Of a stretch of 64,000 bases of DNA, positions 12,292-25,869 are shown one piece after another. Positions within the stretch are counted from its first letter, which is position 1. The number at the start of each line of letters is the position of its first letter. Made by a program: the position numbers and the translations under genes. Under the pieces are notes generated by a model. That model made no database searches, was not told the origin of the DNA, and saw nothing but the letters and a program-made list of their open reading frames with translations. The stretch spans positions 15,556,990 to 15,620,989 of the forward strand of contig JABACO010000001.1 of the NCBI GenBank assembly GCA_013339895.1. The letters are read 5' to 3'. The DNA comes from Ephydatia muelleri. Its lineage: Eukaryota > Porifera > Demospongiae > Spongillida > Spongillidae.

Positions 12292-14039
12292 AAAAGTCAG
12301 AGCTCTATGTCATGCACATGCATCATGCCTCCAAAGAATTGGTCCTCATTGCACCCTCATAGGATTGGTGTCCCATACCACTGTATACATGTGGCAAAGA
12401 ATATCACTGTATTCACCACAGCACTGGGCCCATGGTACAATATTAAAAAGAGTGTGTGTGTATGGGGGGGGGGGGGGCTGATTTCTTTTGAGCAAAATGA
12501 ATAATTAAATATTTAATACACAAGCCTACATGTACAGATGCATGAATATATTTTAATCGTGAGGCGTACAACTTTGTCATCGAAAAAGTTGTTGTTGGCT
12601 ATCATTCCTAGATGAGATTATAAAATTTATACAGTTGTGTAGTGTGTGTGTCCCTGCAACATGCATAAGACTTTAAGTTCTTACACACTCACATCCATCT
12701 TTCTGTAGTTAAGCACAATTGTGCAATAAAGCTTTACTGTTTGGCAAAATCTTTAATCCTTGATCAACTTCTCATCATTCTTTATGCCTCCACTACTCAG
12801 CTATGTGGCTTGTGTACCAGTTGCAGAGATGTGAGTCTTACTTTGCCCACACAATATTTAACTCACACAGAGTACATGAACATGCCCTCATGTTGGTTCA
12901 CACACCCTGATGCATGTGTATATGTAGTGCAAATGGTCTGTACATCCTGTGCACAACACACACACACAAACACACAAACACACAAACACACATACACACA
13001 TACACACACAACTCTAATAATTACGGCACACCCACATGCATTCCGAGTTTAAAACTTCCTCTGAACCTGTTCTTTGCACATGCATCAAGAAGTTCTATTC
13101 GATTGAACAGATCAAGAATCCACTGATTCATTCTATGTGTGTTTCCTCTGTATTGTTGCAAGCAGACATACAATACTCTCTTTGTACACTCATCCAGCAC
13201 TCTGTACAAGTGCTATCTGACCTGTAAAAGTGTTTTTATCTTTGTAGTACAGTACATGTATAATGAAATCGTTACTAGCTTGCAATTGAAATGTCTGTGT
13301 AAACCTACCAAGAGCCCTGACTTACCACAATCTGCAATGACAAGAGAGGTACAATCATTTAATCGCAGGTCTCCCAGGCCTACTTTATCCACCAGCACAA
13401 TGCTGTGTGTCCCATATCGCATTAGTTGATTGCAGGGAATCAAACGAGTGCAGATTGTTGTTTCTCACCATAAGTACAAGTACATACTGTGCTTCACATC
13501 CCTTGGCTGCTATAACCTTCTAGTAGTAGTGATTTAATTTACTACATATATATTAGTACAGTGCGACACGCAACACTGTGCTGTCTCTGCTTGATGAAAA
13601 AGGATGTACCACGCAGGTAAGTTTTTTTTTTAAGGGCGATGTTTCTGCCTGGCGATGAATTACACTATCATTGCTGATTGTAGTGGTTAGGGCCAGTGGT
13701 AAGTTTACACAGACATAATGGATGGCAATTTCAACATTCCTAAAGAAAAACAGAAGCCACTTGAGCTTGCTTGCTAACCATGGCATATCCTTATGACTTC
13801 TCCTGTATTTGTGTCAAGGAACAGTCCTATAAGGACACAATGTATGCATAAAGGTATGACACTACAGTGCACATGTATGGGCAGTGTAGACATGTCTCAT
13901 GGTGTCATGACCTGTTCAATGGATAGATCAAAAATGCATGTGCAGAGAAGGCATTCAGTGAGAAAACAAGTGTGTACCATCATTATTAGAGAGCACTACT
14001 GTTTTTTCCACATGAAGAACAGTGTGTGCATCATTGCAT
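12292..14039. other. Unique stretch of block 1 with a short CA run
   Basis: Contains a (CACA) run at 12,956-13,012. A landmark at 12,760-12,815 (TCAACTTCTCATC, TATGTGGCTTGTGTACC) recurs at 58,650-58,710. No convincing gene was found. Confidence 0.45.
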
Positions 14040-14290
14040 GTAATGTGTCTGTGCACATGTGTGCGTCTGTGTGTGCATTTGTGTATCAGTGTGTGTGTTT
14101 GTCTGTGTCTGTGTGCATGTGTGTCTGTATGTGTGTCTGTATGTGAGTGTGTGTATGTGTGTATTGTGTGTGTATCTGTGAGTGCATCTGTGAGTGTGTC
14201 TGTGCATGTGTGTCGATATGTATTTTGTGTGTGTGAGTCTGTGTGCATGTATGTCTGCATGTCTGTTTGTGTGTCTGTGGGTATGTCTGT
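14040..14290. repeat. TG-rich microsatellite
   Basis: Imperfect TGTGTCTGTG-type sequence closing block 1. Locus module sequence resumes near 14,300 (GTACACTGCACAAACAT). Confidence 0.85.
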
Positions 14291-14848
14291 ATGTTTACAT
14301 GTATACAGTAGATGTACACTGCACAAACATATACATGCACGCATAAGACAAGCACTTCACACTTGAAGTTTGCACATGGGCCCATTATGTGGTATGAACT
14401 CCTAGTTTTGAACTACTTCTTGTTATAAAACTACTCTAAAGCTAAGATACCATCATTCTATGAATTATAAGCAGAAGATACATTAAGCTGAGGTCCCAGT
14501 GCGCCATATTGACATCTTGTGAATAAGAATTGTATATAATGTGCATGTATTATTGGTAAAAATGGATGTGAATATGCGGTTTATCTAAAATAGGCTCTAA
14601 GCAATTATTCTTGACACTCTAATAGTGTATCAATAAACTTTATGATAGTCAGCTAACGTGCTACTGTGAGTTTAAAACTGCAATTCTAAACTCTGAAGCA
14701 TTTCAAGTATGAGGGGATTGTGATGGCAGAAAGCTTATGGGAGGATGAGGACATGAGAGTCATAGAATGTGGGCAAAGGCCACAGAGAACGAGAGGGTTT
14801 TGCATATTATCATGAGACTATAACTCTTTGAAAGCCAAATGTATACAT

Positions 14849-15545
14849 GTATATATGGAACGTTCTAAACGAAAATGGGTCTTGTGTACTTTATTTTATA
14901 ACATAAAAATTAAATCGATATATCTTTCGATATATAAACGCTATCGGGTTCCTATGTTTCACACAACATACCACACCATTACTGTATGTGGAAATCCATT
15001 TTGGTGTCTTACACATGCGGGGTACCTACGTTTCAAGGTCCGATACCTCGTAGGGTTCAAAACGGCCACATCCAAATTGGTTCAAAATAGGTATCTATGT
15101 AGAAGGGTCCTACCGCTTATGATTTGTTCTGTTCGTTAATTGTTGCTTTATCAGTTATGGAGATACAAGTGTGCAAAGAAATTGCATATTTCCCGGGCGT
15201 TACGCCGGGAAATATCCTATTTCTTTGCACACTTGTATCTCCATAACGGATAAAGCAAAATTAATGAACAGAACAAATCAAGAGTGGTAGGACCCTTTTA
15301 CATAGATCACTAACTATTTTGAACCGATGTGGACACTCCTACCTGAAGATGTGGCCGTTTTGAACCCTACGGGGTATCGGACCTTGAAACGTCGGTACCC
15401 CGCATGTGTAAGACACCAAAATTGAATTTCGGGTATAATAATGGTGTGGTATGTTGTGTAAAAAATAGGAACCCGATAGCGTTAATTGATATGAATGTTA
15501 TGTTATTAAATAAAATCCATATGTCGTATAGAACATTCCTTATAC
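14849..15545. mobile_element. Foldback element FB-b, complete palindrome
   Basis: Arms of about 345 bp fold around a near-perfect centre at about 15,190-15,220 (TTTCCCGGGCGT / ACGCCGGGAAA). The outer part reads GGAACGTTC on the left against GAACATTCC on the right. It lies in a locus module after GAGACTATAA. Confidence 0.75.
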
Positions 15546-15914
15546 ATGCATACTCACAAACGAGTAATATCTGCCTAACCATTCATGCAGTACTATATGT
15601 TACATTGTGTTGATCAAACCGATCACTTAGAATATGCAGGTGCAATACTGACGTACATTTAACCACATAGTCATGCAAATATCTGAACATATGTGGTCCT
15701 GGTGTAAACATATTTTGTGTTTCCATTATGTGTGTAATGGAGCTGATATATATATGGTGAAGATCTGACTGCATATGCAAGATCCATGTGAATGCACTAT
15801 ACTTGTGTGCATAAATGGTGTGACTTACCATTACACTCGCATACCAATAATGACACAATAGATATGTAAAGCATACATCTATGACACATTATTTATGAAA
15901 TATTCTAAACTCAC

Positions 15915-16022
15915 TGCAACTGGTTTCATCACTTGTGTCTATGCAATTAGACAAAGTATCACATCGGTAGCTTGCTGAGATGCACTGTCCATTTGAGCAT
16001 CTGAATTGGTTTGATGTACAAT
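15915..16022 (-). CDS. LDLa exon, class C
   Basis: Reads [13 protein letters not shown] and CIDTSDETSC: Leu and Thr replace the Val and Lys of other C copies. The expected A exon about 500 bp further right is missing; unit sequence stops near 16,500, where a foldback element begins. Confidence 0.85.
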
Positions 16023-16512
16023 CTGTAGAAATAAACATTCTCACGTATAAACGATTAAACAGAAAGAGTACACTGCATGCTTATAATGGCGAATTCTCAG
16101 AACTTGTCAACTTCTAATAAGGTACGATTCTTCCGTTCAACTTTTGATGGCAGAGTGCCAAATTGATTACGGCTGCAAGCTTTGGTCAGCACCTATACAC
16201 ATATGTAATATTATCGTATGTAAGTACACTGGATTGCATGCTTAGTACCTTTATAGCTATACATTACATCGAGTGCCATGGCATTCCGTTATATGCAAAC
16301 ACATACCTCTAGCATATTGGAAAACCGCTGTTGCAGCTAACAAATGTTGTTCTTACATGCGCAATACAAAAAGATTTATACAGGCAGGTAGAGATGCACA
16401 ATGCACTGTAGCGAAGTCTAAGTGTGGGGATAATTACACTAACTATGCTTGTAGCCGATTAATCATATGATCATTTCCGGACACAGCGCATACTTTATAA
16501 AATTCATATATA

Positions 16513-17324
16513 AATAATTGGGTCAGTTTCCGAGAAAATGAAAAGTGGCATATAGAACGTTATAAAAAGTGGCGTATGTATATAAAACGTTATAAAAATG
16601 CTTCACGTTTGAATCGCTATAACTCCATAACGGTTTAAGAAATCAATTTCCTATTTCGAACACTTCGTGCCATACCACATCACTACGTATCTATTGACTT
16701 TGGTGTCTTACCCTTGCTCCTTGCCGACGTTACAAAGCACAGTACCTGGAGGAGTTCAAACTCCAGGTAGCTCCCTGCAGGATTGTCCAAATCGCTTCAA
16801 AGTCGATACGCACGTAAAGGAGTCCTGTCACTATTGGTTACTGCAGATCGTTGGTTTTTGCCTCTTCCTTTATGGAGATACAGCAATGCAAAGTAAGTCG
16901 TTTCCCGCTCGAATCGCGCATTTCTCAGTCCTTGAACCGTTTCATTGGGACTGAGAAAGACGCGATTCGAGTGGGAAACGTGGACTTGTCTTGCATTGCT
17001 GTATCTCCATAACGAATAATGTAAAAATCAACGATCTGCAGAAATCAATAGTGACAGGACTCCTTTACCTCTATTAATATTGAAGTGATTTGGACATTCC
17101 TGCAGGGAGCTATCTGGATTTTGAACCCCTCGAGGTACTGTGCCTTCTAACGTCGGTAAGGAGCAATGGTAAGACACCAAAGTCGATTGTCGTAGAGAGA
17201 AGTGGTGTGGCACGAAGTGCCCGAAATAGGAAGTTGATTGCTTAAACCGTTATGGAGATTTAGCGATTGATACGTGAAGCATTATATATAAAAACGCCAC
17301 TTTTCGGAAACTGACCCAATTATT
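16513..17324. mobile_element. Foldback element FB-c, complete palindrome
   Basis: The ends are AATAATTGGGTCAG and its complement CTGACCCAATTATT. Arms of about 390 bp meet near 16,925-16,960. The arms are clearly more alike to each other than to FB-a or FB-b. The A exon expected in this module is missing at the insertion point. Confidence 0.75.
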
Positions 17325-17903
17325 AATATAATAGTTTTAACATGCACCAGTTCACATGCTTAGTAAAATAATGAAGAGCACTCAGTCTGGTATTGAGGTG
17401 TAATGAAGCATTACTTTCTGATTTCACTGTAATGAGCTGATATATTGATGCAACGGACCATATATGGGGAAGATCAGACTGCATATGCAAAATGCTCCAT
17501 TGTGAATGCACTATATAGTATAATGGAATTCTGACGAAGGCTAACGATTACACTCGCATACCAATAAAACACATTATCCAGTACGCGCAATAGAATGTAT
17601 AGAAATGTATGGCTATAGTTAAATTTCAGCGCTCTATAACTGCATGAGAATAATCCTCTGACTATTCAGGCATCAATTATGAACAAAAACTATTGCATAT
17701 GCGTATATCACTAACACGTACTTCAATCCGACATCATGAACGCACGCATGTTCTTCGCGTGTATACTTTTGAAGCACAAATGTGATAGCACCCGTTTGAT
17801 TTGTGAAAATGAGGTGAACATTACTCTCAAAATTTAGCTCCAACATACATTATATGCTGCCATACATTAGAAACCGTTATGCAAAGTACAATTTAAAACT
17901 CAC

Positions 17904-18010
17904 TGCAGCCAATTCATCACTTCCGTCGGCGCAACTAGACACACCATTACATCGGTTGCTTGCTGAAATGCACTGTCCACTGGAGCATCGGAATTGGCTT
18001 GGTGTACAAA
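17904..18010 (-). CDS. LDLa exon, class B, 107 nt (frame disturbed)
   Basis: This matches the B class but is one base short in the run of T within the stretch coding for DEIGC, so the last cysteine is lost in frame. The acceptor ends TATAG instead of TACAG. It is either a dead exon or a sequencing error in a homopolymer. Confidence 0.6.
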
Positions 18011-19774
18011 CTATACTGTCTGAATATTAAAAAAAATAATTATTCTAATGACATGTATACAGATTCTGCTGCACAATTCAGTAATTCAGTACAGTGGTTA
18101 TGTGCAAGCTCTAAATAAAAGGTGTGTGTGTGCGTGTGTGTTTGAAGGGAAGGAGGCAGCACAGGGGATAGCACCCGATAAGCCCCACTGCAGACATTCT
18201 CTATCTAAAATATTGATTATTTACCATAACTCAATTTAAAAAGAGTACTAAAGTTAATAACCTGCATGACAAACAGTATGCACATTTGTACTAACAGGAT
18301 ATTTTGTATGCTGCCCAAATCAGTAATGCCACCGAATTTGATTTGACGGCTTTGGACGGCCGACCATGGCAATGACCGGTAAGTTAATGATTTAACCATG
18401 AAAAATGTTTGTTCATTTGACAAAACCATAGCGCTGGCAAATGGCATCACGACCATGGAAAAGCAACCTTGTAGAGGGCATAACCATGTTGTATCATACA
18501 TGTAGGAAGGGCTACAAGTCTGCTTGAAGGCCCCTTTACGTGGCAATCCAAGAACTTACTCCCGTTAGGAGGCAGCAGCTGGTTATAATTGTTTAACTTG
18601 ATGTTTCATATTCCAAATAGTTATACAACATGAAGCGGTTTTTAAATGTATTCAGCAGATGTACACATTTTATTTTATACTGCACAAATATGTACGACAA
18701 GCAATTCACACCTGAAGTTTGCACATAGGCCTATTATGTAGTATGAACTCTATTGTGAACTACTTACTGTTACCAAAACTACTCGAAACCCAAGATACTA
18801 TCATTCTCTCAGGCTGAGCTCTGAATGTGCAAATTCGACAACTTCTGTATAAGAAATTGTACACAATGAAAATTATTATGATGCTAAGTTTTGTAAAAAT
18901 GAGGTGAGTACGTGTTTTATCTAAAATAGGCTCTAAACAATTATTAATGACACTCAAATTAGATCAAATAGTGTCAATAAACTCAATGATAATCTGATAA
19001 CGTGCTACTATGAGTTTAAAATTGCATTTCTAAAGTCTCCGAATCATTCCAAGTATGAGGTTATTGTGATGGTGGAAACCTTATGGGAGGATGGGACGGT
19101 GTTGCATACTATAAGAAACAACGCTTGTGGTATATGCTTGTTTACGATCATTGATACTGTATACTCATTGTGTGACATTGCTATGTACATGTATAACAAT
19201 TTGAAATTGTGAATCGAGTAATAATTCAGTATCAAAACCTAAACCCATTGTCTGAGAACAGGTACGTGTAATCCATGTGTGGCAAAACTATGCCTAAGTC
19301 TTATCAATGCATAGTAATAAAATAGCTGACAGTATCATTTCTGCAGCATAAAATTCAACACCATGTGATTGTTTGTTATAACATTTAAATAGTTCTACTG
19401 TGTATAATAGTTCTAACATGACCGAAAACAGTTCGCATGCTTAGTAAAATAATGAAGAGCACTCAGTCTAGTATTGAGGTGTAATGAAGCATTACTCTCT
19501 GATTATACTGTAATGGAGCTGATGTATGAACTATATATGGTGAAGATCAGACTGCATATGCAAAATGCTCCATTGTGAATGCATATACTTGTGTGTATAA
19601 ATGTTGTGACTTGTATGTATTGTGGAGAGATGATGTCTCACTGCTCAAGGCATTGCGATACAATAATGGGATTATGACGAAGGCTAACCATTACACTCGC
19701 ATACCAATAATGACACAATAGATATGTAAAGCATACATCTATGACACATTATTAATGAATTATTCTAAACTCAC

Positions 19775-19882
19775 TACAACTGGTTTCATCACTTTTGTCT
19801 ATGCAATTAGACACGGTATCACATCGGTAGCTTGCTGAGATGCACTGTCCATTTGAGCATCTGAATTGGTTTGATGTACAAT
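19775..19882 (-). CDS. LDLa exon, class C
   Basis: Reads [15 protein letters not shown] and [10 protein letters not shown], intact. First C exon of the 3.93-kb array (unit 1). Confidence 0.86.
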
Positions 19883-20312
19883 CTGTACATAGAAATAAAC
19901 ATTTTCACGTATAAACAGAAAGAATACACTGCACTGAACTTCTAATTAGGTACATGATTGCTATAATTGTGATTCTCATTTCCGCTGTAAACGTCATTCC
20001 GTTCAATGTTTGATAACAGAGTGCCAAATGGGATAAAGGCGGCAAGCTTTGGTCAGCAACTGTATACACATGTATTATTGTCGGATGTTTGTGATTTAAA
20101 TACTCTGGGATGCATGTTTAGTTCGTTAAACTAGATGATATCGAGTGCCATGCCTGCCCGTTATATGCATACACATACCTCTAGCATATTGGAAAACCGC
20201 TGTTGCAGCTAACAAATGTTGTTTTTACATGCGCAATAGATAGTACAGGCAGATAGAGATGCACAATGCACTGTAGCTAAGTCTAAGTGTGGGATAATTT
20301 CTCAAAACTCAC

Positions 20313-20420
20313 TGCAGTTAATTTCATCAGTAGCATTAATGCAGTCAATATAGCCATCACATCGCCAGCTTGAAAAAATGCATTGTCCATTTGAACATGC
20401 AAACTGATTCGAAAGACAAA
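20313..20420 (-). CDS. LDLa exon, class A
   Basis: Reads [20 protein letters not shown] and INATDEINC, intact. The Phe in IFSSW is shared with the copies at 32,098 and 60,258. Confidence 0.86.
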
Positions 20421-20603
20421 CTGCAAATACAAAACATGTCAATAATATCCATGTATACTTTTGAAGCACAAATGTGATGACACCCGTTTGATTTGTGAAA
20501 ATGAGGTAAACATTACTCTCCAAAATTAGCTCTAACATACATTATATGCTGCCATACATTGCCAAAGAGTGTACAGTTATGCAAAGTACAATTTAAAACT
20601 CAC

Positions 20604-20711
20604 TGCAGCCAATTTCATCACTTCCGTCGGCGCAACTAAACACACCATTACATCGGTCGCTTGCTGAAATGCACTGTCCACTGGAGCATCGGAATTGGCT
20701 TGGTGTACAAA
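20604..20711 (-). CDS. LDLa exon, class B (B2 position)
   Basis: Reads [13 protein letters not shown] and ADGSDEIGC. It is the only B copy with Phe in GVFSC. It lies 183 bp of intron from exon A. Confidence 0.86.
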
Positions 20712-21831
20712 CTGTACTGTCTGAATATAAAAAATAATAATAATTCTAATGACATGTACACAGATTCTGCTGCACAATTATTAATCACACTCAAATTAGA
20801 TCTAATAGTGTGTCAATAAACTAATGATAATCTGCTAACGTGCTACTGTGAGTTTTAAATTGCAATTCTAAAGTCTCCGAATCAATCCAAGAATGAGGAG
20901 AATGTGTTGGAAGAAACGTTATGTGAGGATGAGGACATGAAGGCCAGAGAATGTGGATAAAGGCCACAGAGAACGAGACGGTATTGATTTTATCATGAGA
21001 CTGTCAATAATATCCATTTACTGTACGCAATGTTATTTGACACCAACATTACATCACAGTAAAATTGTTATGTTAGAGATTAATGCGCACACTCTCCGTA
21101 TTGGGAATATATATGGGCCAAACACTATGCTTGTAGCCGATTAATTACATTTGTACATATGATCGTTGTCGGACACAGCGCATATTTTATATATTTAATT
21201 AAATAGTTCTAACTTGCACCAAAACAGTTCACATGCTTAGTTAAATTATGAAGAGCACTTAGTCTGGTATTGAGGTGTAATGAAGCATTACTCTCTGATT
21301 TCACTGTAATGGAGCTGATGTATGAACCATATATATGCATAATGCTCCATTGTGAATGCACATACTTGTGTGTATAAAAGGTGTGACTTGTATGTATTGT
21401 GGAGAGACGATGTCTGACTGCTCAAGGCATTGCGATAGAATAATGGGATTCTGACGAAGGCTAACCATTACACTCGCATACCACATTATAAAATATCCAG
21501 TACGGGCAATAGAATGTGTAGAAATGTATGGCTATAGTTAAATTTCAGCGCTCTATAACTGCATGAGAATAATCTACTGACTATTCAGGCATCAATTATG
21601 AACAAAAACTATTGCATATGCGTATATCACATAACACGTACTTCAATCCGACATCATGAACGCACGCACGTTCTTCGCGTGTATACTTTTGAACCACATA
21701 TGTGATAGCACCCGTTTGATTTGTGAAAATGAGGTGAACATTACTCTCCAATATTAGCTCCAACATACATTATATGCTGCCATCTATTACCAATGAGTGT
21801 ACAGATATGCAAAGTACAATTTAAAACTCAC

Positions 21832-21939
21832 TGCAGCCAATTTCATCACTTCCGTCGGCGCAACTAGACACACCATTACATCGGTTGCTTGCTGAAATGC
21901 ACTGTCCACTGGAGCATCGGAATTGGCTTGGTGTACAAA
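21832..21939 (-). CDS. LDLa exon, class B (B1 position)
   Basis: Reads [13 protein letters not shown] and ADGSDEIGC, intact. Start of unit 2 of the tandem array. Confidence 0.86.
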
Positions 21940-23705
21940 CTGTACTGTCTGAATATAAAAAATAATAATAATTCTAATGACATGTCACAGATTCTGCTGC
22001 ACAATTCAGTAATTCAGTACAGTGGTTATGTGCAAGCTCTAAATAAAAGGTGTGTGTGTGCGTGTGTGTTTGAAGGGAAGGAGGCAGCACAGGGGATAGC
22101 ACCCGATAAGCCCCACTGCAGACATTCTCTATCTAAAATATTGATTATTTACCATAACTCAATTTAAAAAGAGTACTAAAGTTAATAACCTGCATGACAA
22201 ACAGTATGCACATTTGTACTAACAGGATATTTTGTATGCTGCCAAAATCAGTAATGCCACCTAATTTGATTTGACGGCTTTGGACGGCCGACCATGGCAT
22301 TGACCGGTAAGTTAATGATTTAACCATGAAAAATGTTTGTTCATTTGACAGAACCATAGCGCTGGCAAATGGCATCACGACCATGGAAAAGCAACCTTGT
22401 AGAGGGCATAACCATGTTGTGTCATACATGTAGGAAGGGCTACAAGTCTGCTTGAAGGCCCCTTTACGTGGCAATCCAAGAACTTACTCCCGTTAGGAGG
22501 CAGCAGCTGGATATAATTGTTTAACTTGATGTTTTATATTCCAAATAGTTATACAACATGAAGCGGTTTTTAAATGTATGCAGCAGATTTACACATTTTA
22601 TTTTATACTGCACAAATATGTACGACAAGCAATTCACACCTGAAGTATGCACATAGGCCTATTATGTAGTATGAACTCTATTGTGAACTACTTACTGTTA
22701 CCAAAACTACTCGAAACCCGAGATACTATCATTCTCTCAGGCTGAGCTCTGAATGTGCAAATTCGACAACTTCTGTATAAGAAATTGTACATAATGAAAA
22801 TTATTATGATGCTAAGTTTTGTAAAAATGAGGTGAGTACGTGTTTTATCTAAAATAGGCTCTAAACAATTATTAATGACACTCAAATTAGATCTAATAGT
22901 GTCAATAAACTCAATGATAATCTGATAACGTGCTACTATGAGTTTAAAATTGCATTTCTAAAGTCTCCGAATCATTCCAAGTATGAGGTTATTGTGATGG
23001 TGGAAACCTTATGGGAGGATGGGACGGTGTTGCATACTATAAGAAACAACGCTTGTGATATATGCTTGTTTACGATCATTGATACTGTATACTCATTGTG
23101 TGACATTGCTATGTACATGTATAACAATTTGAAATTGTGAATTGAGTAAATAATTCAGTATCAAAACCTAAACCCATTGTCTGAGAACAGGTACGTGTAA
23201 TCCATGTGTGGCAAAACTATGCCTAAGTCTTATCAATGCATAGTAATAAAATAGCTGACAGTATCATTTCTGCAGCATAAAAATTCAACACCATGTGATT
23301 GTTTTGTTATAACATTTAAATAGTTCTACTGTGTATAATAGTACTAACATGACCGAAAACAGTTCACATGCTTAGTTAAATAATGAAGAGCACTCAGTCT
23401 AGTATTGAGGTGTAATGAAGCATTACTCTCTGATTTTACTGTAATGGAGCTGATGTATGAACTATATATGGTGAAGATCAGACTGCATATGCAAAATGCT
23501 CCATTGTGAATGCATATACTTGTGTGTATAAATGTTGTGACTTGTATGTATTGTGGAGAGATGATGTCTCACTGCTCAAGGCATTGCGATACAATAATGG
23601 GATTATGACGAAGGCTAACCATTACACTCGCATACCAATAATGACACAATAGATATGTAAAGCATACATCTATGACACATTATTAATGAAATATTCTAAA
23701 CTCAC

Positions 23706-23813
23706 TACAATTGGTTTCATCACTTTTGTCTATGCAATTAGACACGGTATCACATCGGTAGCTTGCTGAGATGCACTGTCCATTTGAGCATCTGAATTGG
23801 TTTGATGTACAAT
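23706..23813 (-). CDS. LDLa exon, class C
   Basis: Intact. It ends DETNC instead of DETSC, a change shared only with the C exon of the next unit (27,636). Confidence 0.86.
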
Positions 23814-24243
23814 CTGTACATAGAAATAAACATTTTCACGTATAAACAGAAAGAATACACTGCACTGAACTTCTAATAAGGTACATGATTGCTATAATTG
23901 TGATTCTCATTTCCGCTGTAAACGTCATTCCATTCAACGTTTGATAACAGAGTGCCAAATGGGATTAAGGCGGCAAGCTTTGGTCAGCAACTGTATACAC
24001 ATGTAATATTGTCGGATGTTTGTGATTTAAATACTCTGGGATGCATGTTTAGTTCGTTAAACTAGATGATATCGAGTGCCTTGCCTGCCCGTTATATGCA
24101 TACACATACCTCTAGCATATTGGAAAACCGCTGTTGCAGCTAACAAATGTTGTTCTTACATGCGCAATAGATAATACAGGCAGATAGAGATGCACAATGC
24201 ACTGTAGCTAAGTCTAAGTGTGGGATAATTTCTCAAAACTCAC

Positions 24244-24351
24244 TGCAGTTAATTTCATCAGTAGCATTAATGCAGTCAATATAGCCATCACATCGCCAGC
24301 TTGAAACAATGCATTGTCCATTTGAACACGCAAACTGATTCGAAAGACAAA
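24244..24351 (-). CDS. LDLa exon, class A
   Basis: Intact. It reads IVSSWRC where unit 1 has IFSSWRC; shared with 28,174. Confidence 0.86.
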
Positions 24352-24534
24352 CTGCAAATACAAAACATGTCAATAATATCCATGTATACTTTTGAAGCAC
24401 AAATGTGATGACACCCGTTTGATTTGTGAAAATGAGGTAAACATTATTCTCCAAAATTAGCTCTAACATACATTATATGCTGCCATACATTGCCAAAGAG
24501 TGTACAGTTATGCAAAGTACAATTTAAAACTCAC

Positions 24535-24642
24535 TGCAGCCACTTTCATCACTTCCGTCGGCGCAACTAGACACACCATTACATCGGTCGCTTGCTGAAA
24601 TGCACTGTCCACTGGAGCATCGGAATTGGCTTGGTGTACAAA
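24535..24642 (-). CDS. LDLa exon, class B (B2 position)
   Basis: Intact, with ISASDRC and the ending GSDESGC. The Ser is shared only with 28,465, so units 2 and 3 are sister copies. Confidence 0.86.
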
Positions 24643-25761
24643 CTGTACTGTCTGAATATAAAAAATAATAATAATTCTAATGACATGTACACAGATTCTG
24701 CTGCACAATTATTAATCACACTCAAATTAGATCTAATAGTGTGTCAATAAACTAATGATAATCTGCTAACGTGCTACTGTGAGTTTTAAATTGCAATTCT
24801 AAAGTCTCCGAATCAATCCAAGAATGAGGAGAATGTGTTGGAAGAAACGTTATGTGAGGATGAGGACATGAAGGCCATAGAATGTGGATAAAGGCCACAG
24901 AGAACGAGACGGTATTGATTTTATCATGAGACTGTCAATAATATCCATTTACTGTACGCAATGTTATTTGACACCAACATTACATCACAGTAAAATTGTT
25001 ATGTTAGAGATTAATGCGCACACTCTCCGTACTGGGAATATATATGGGCCAAACACTATGCTTGTAGCCGATTAATTACATTTGTACATATGATCGTTGT
25101 CGGACACAGCGCATATTTTATATATTTAATTAAATAGTTCTAACTTGCACCAAAACAGTTCACATGCTTAGTTAAATTATGAAGAACACTTAGTCTGGTA
25201 TTGAGGTGTAATGAAGCATTACTCTCTGATTTCACTGTAATGGAGCTGATGTATGAACCATATATGTGCATAATGCTCCATTGTGAATGCACATACTTGT
25301 GTGTATAAAAGGTGTGACTTGTATGTATTGTGGAGAGACGATGTCTGACTGCTCAAGGCATTGCGATAGAATAATGGGATTCTGACGAAGGCTAACCATT
25401 ACACTCGCATACCACATTATAAAATATCCAGTACGGGCAATAGAACGTGTAGAAATGTATGGCTATAGTTAAATTTCAGCGCTCTATAACTGCATGAGAA
25501 TAATCTACTGACTATTCAGGCATCAATTATGAACAAAAACTATTGCATATGCGTATATCACATAACACGTACTTCAATCCGACATCATGAACGCACGCAC
25601 GTTCTTCGCGTGTATACTTTGAACCACTTATGTGATAGCACCCGTTTGATTTGTGAAAATGAGGTGAACATTACTCTCCAATATTAGCTCCAACATACAT
25701 TATATGCTGCCATCTATTACCAATGAGTGTACAGATATGCAAAGTACAATTTAAAACTCAC

Positions 25762-25869
25762 TGCAGCCAATTTCATCACTTCCGTCGGCGCAACTAGACA
25801 CACCATTACATCGGTTGCTTGCTGAAATGCACTGTCCACTGGAGCATCGGAATTGGCTTGGTGTACAAA
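25762..25869 (-). CDS. LDLa exon, class B (B1 position)
   Basis: Intact, with the same residues as the exon at 21,832. Start of unit 3. Confidence 0.86.

Larger units (their letters stand above)
17904..21831. repeat. 3.93-kb tandem unit 1
   Basis: Period measured from B exon to B exon. Carries exons B, C, A and B (in plus-strand order). Confidence 0.85.
21832..25761. repeat. 3.93-kb tandem unit 2
   Basis: 3,930 bp. Only scattered differences from unit 3 are visible by eye, making these the most recent duplicates in the array. Confidence 0.88.

Noticed and set aside
13213-13443. Possible exon on the minus strand (VGLGDLRLNDCTSLVIADCG before a GTAAGT donor)
   Set aside because: The donor is good, but the acceptor is weak and no domain is recognised. 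Not enough to call an exon.
18217-18546. Open frame of 109 codons recurring in each unit (minus strand)
   Set aside because: It recurs because the units are near-identical. It is not open across the older modules and shows no motif.
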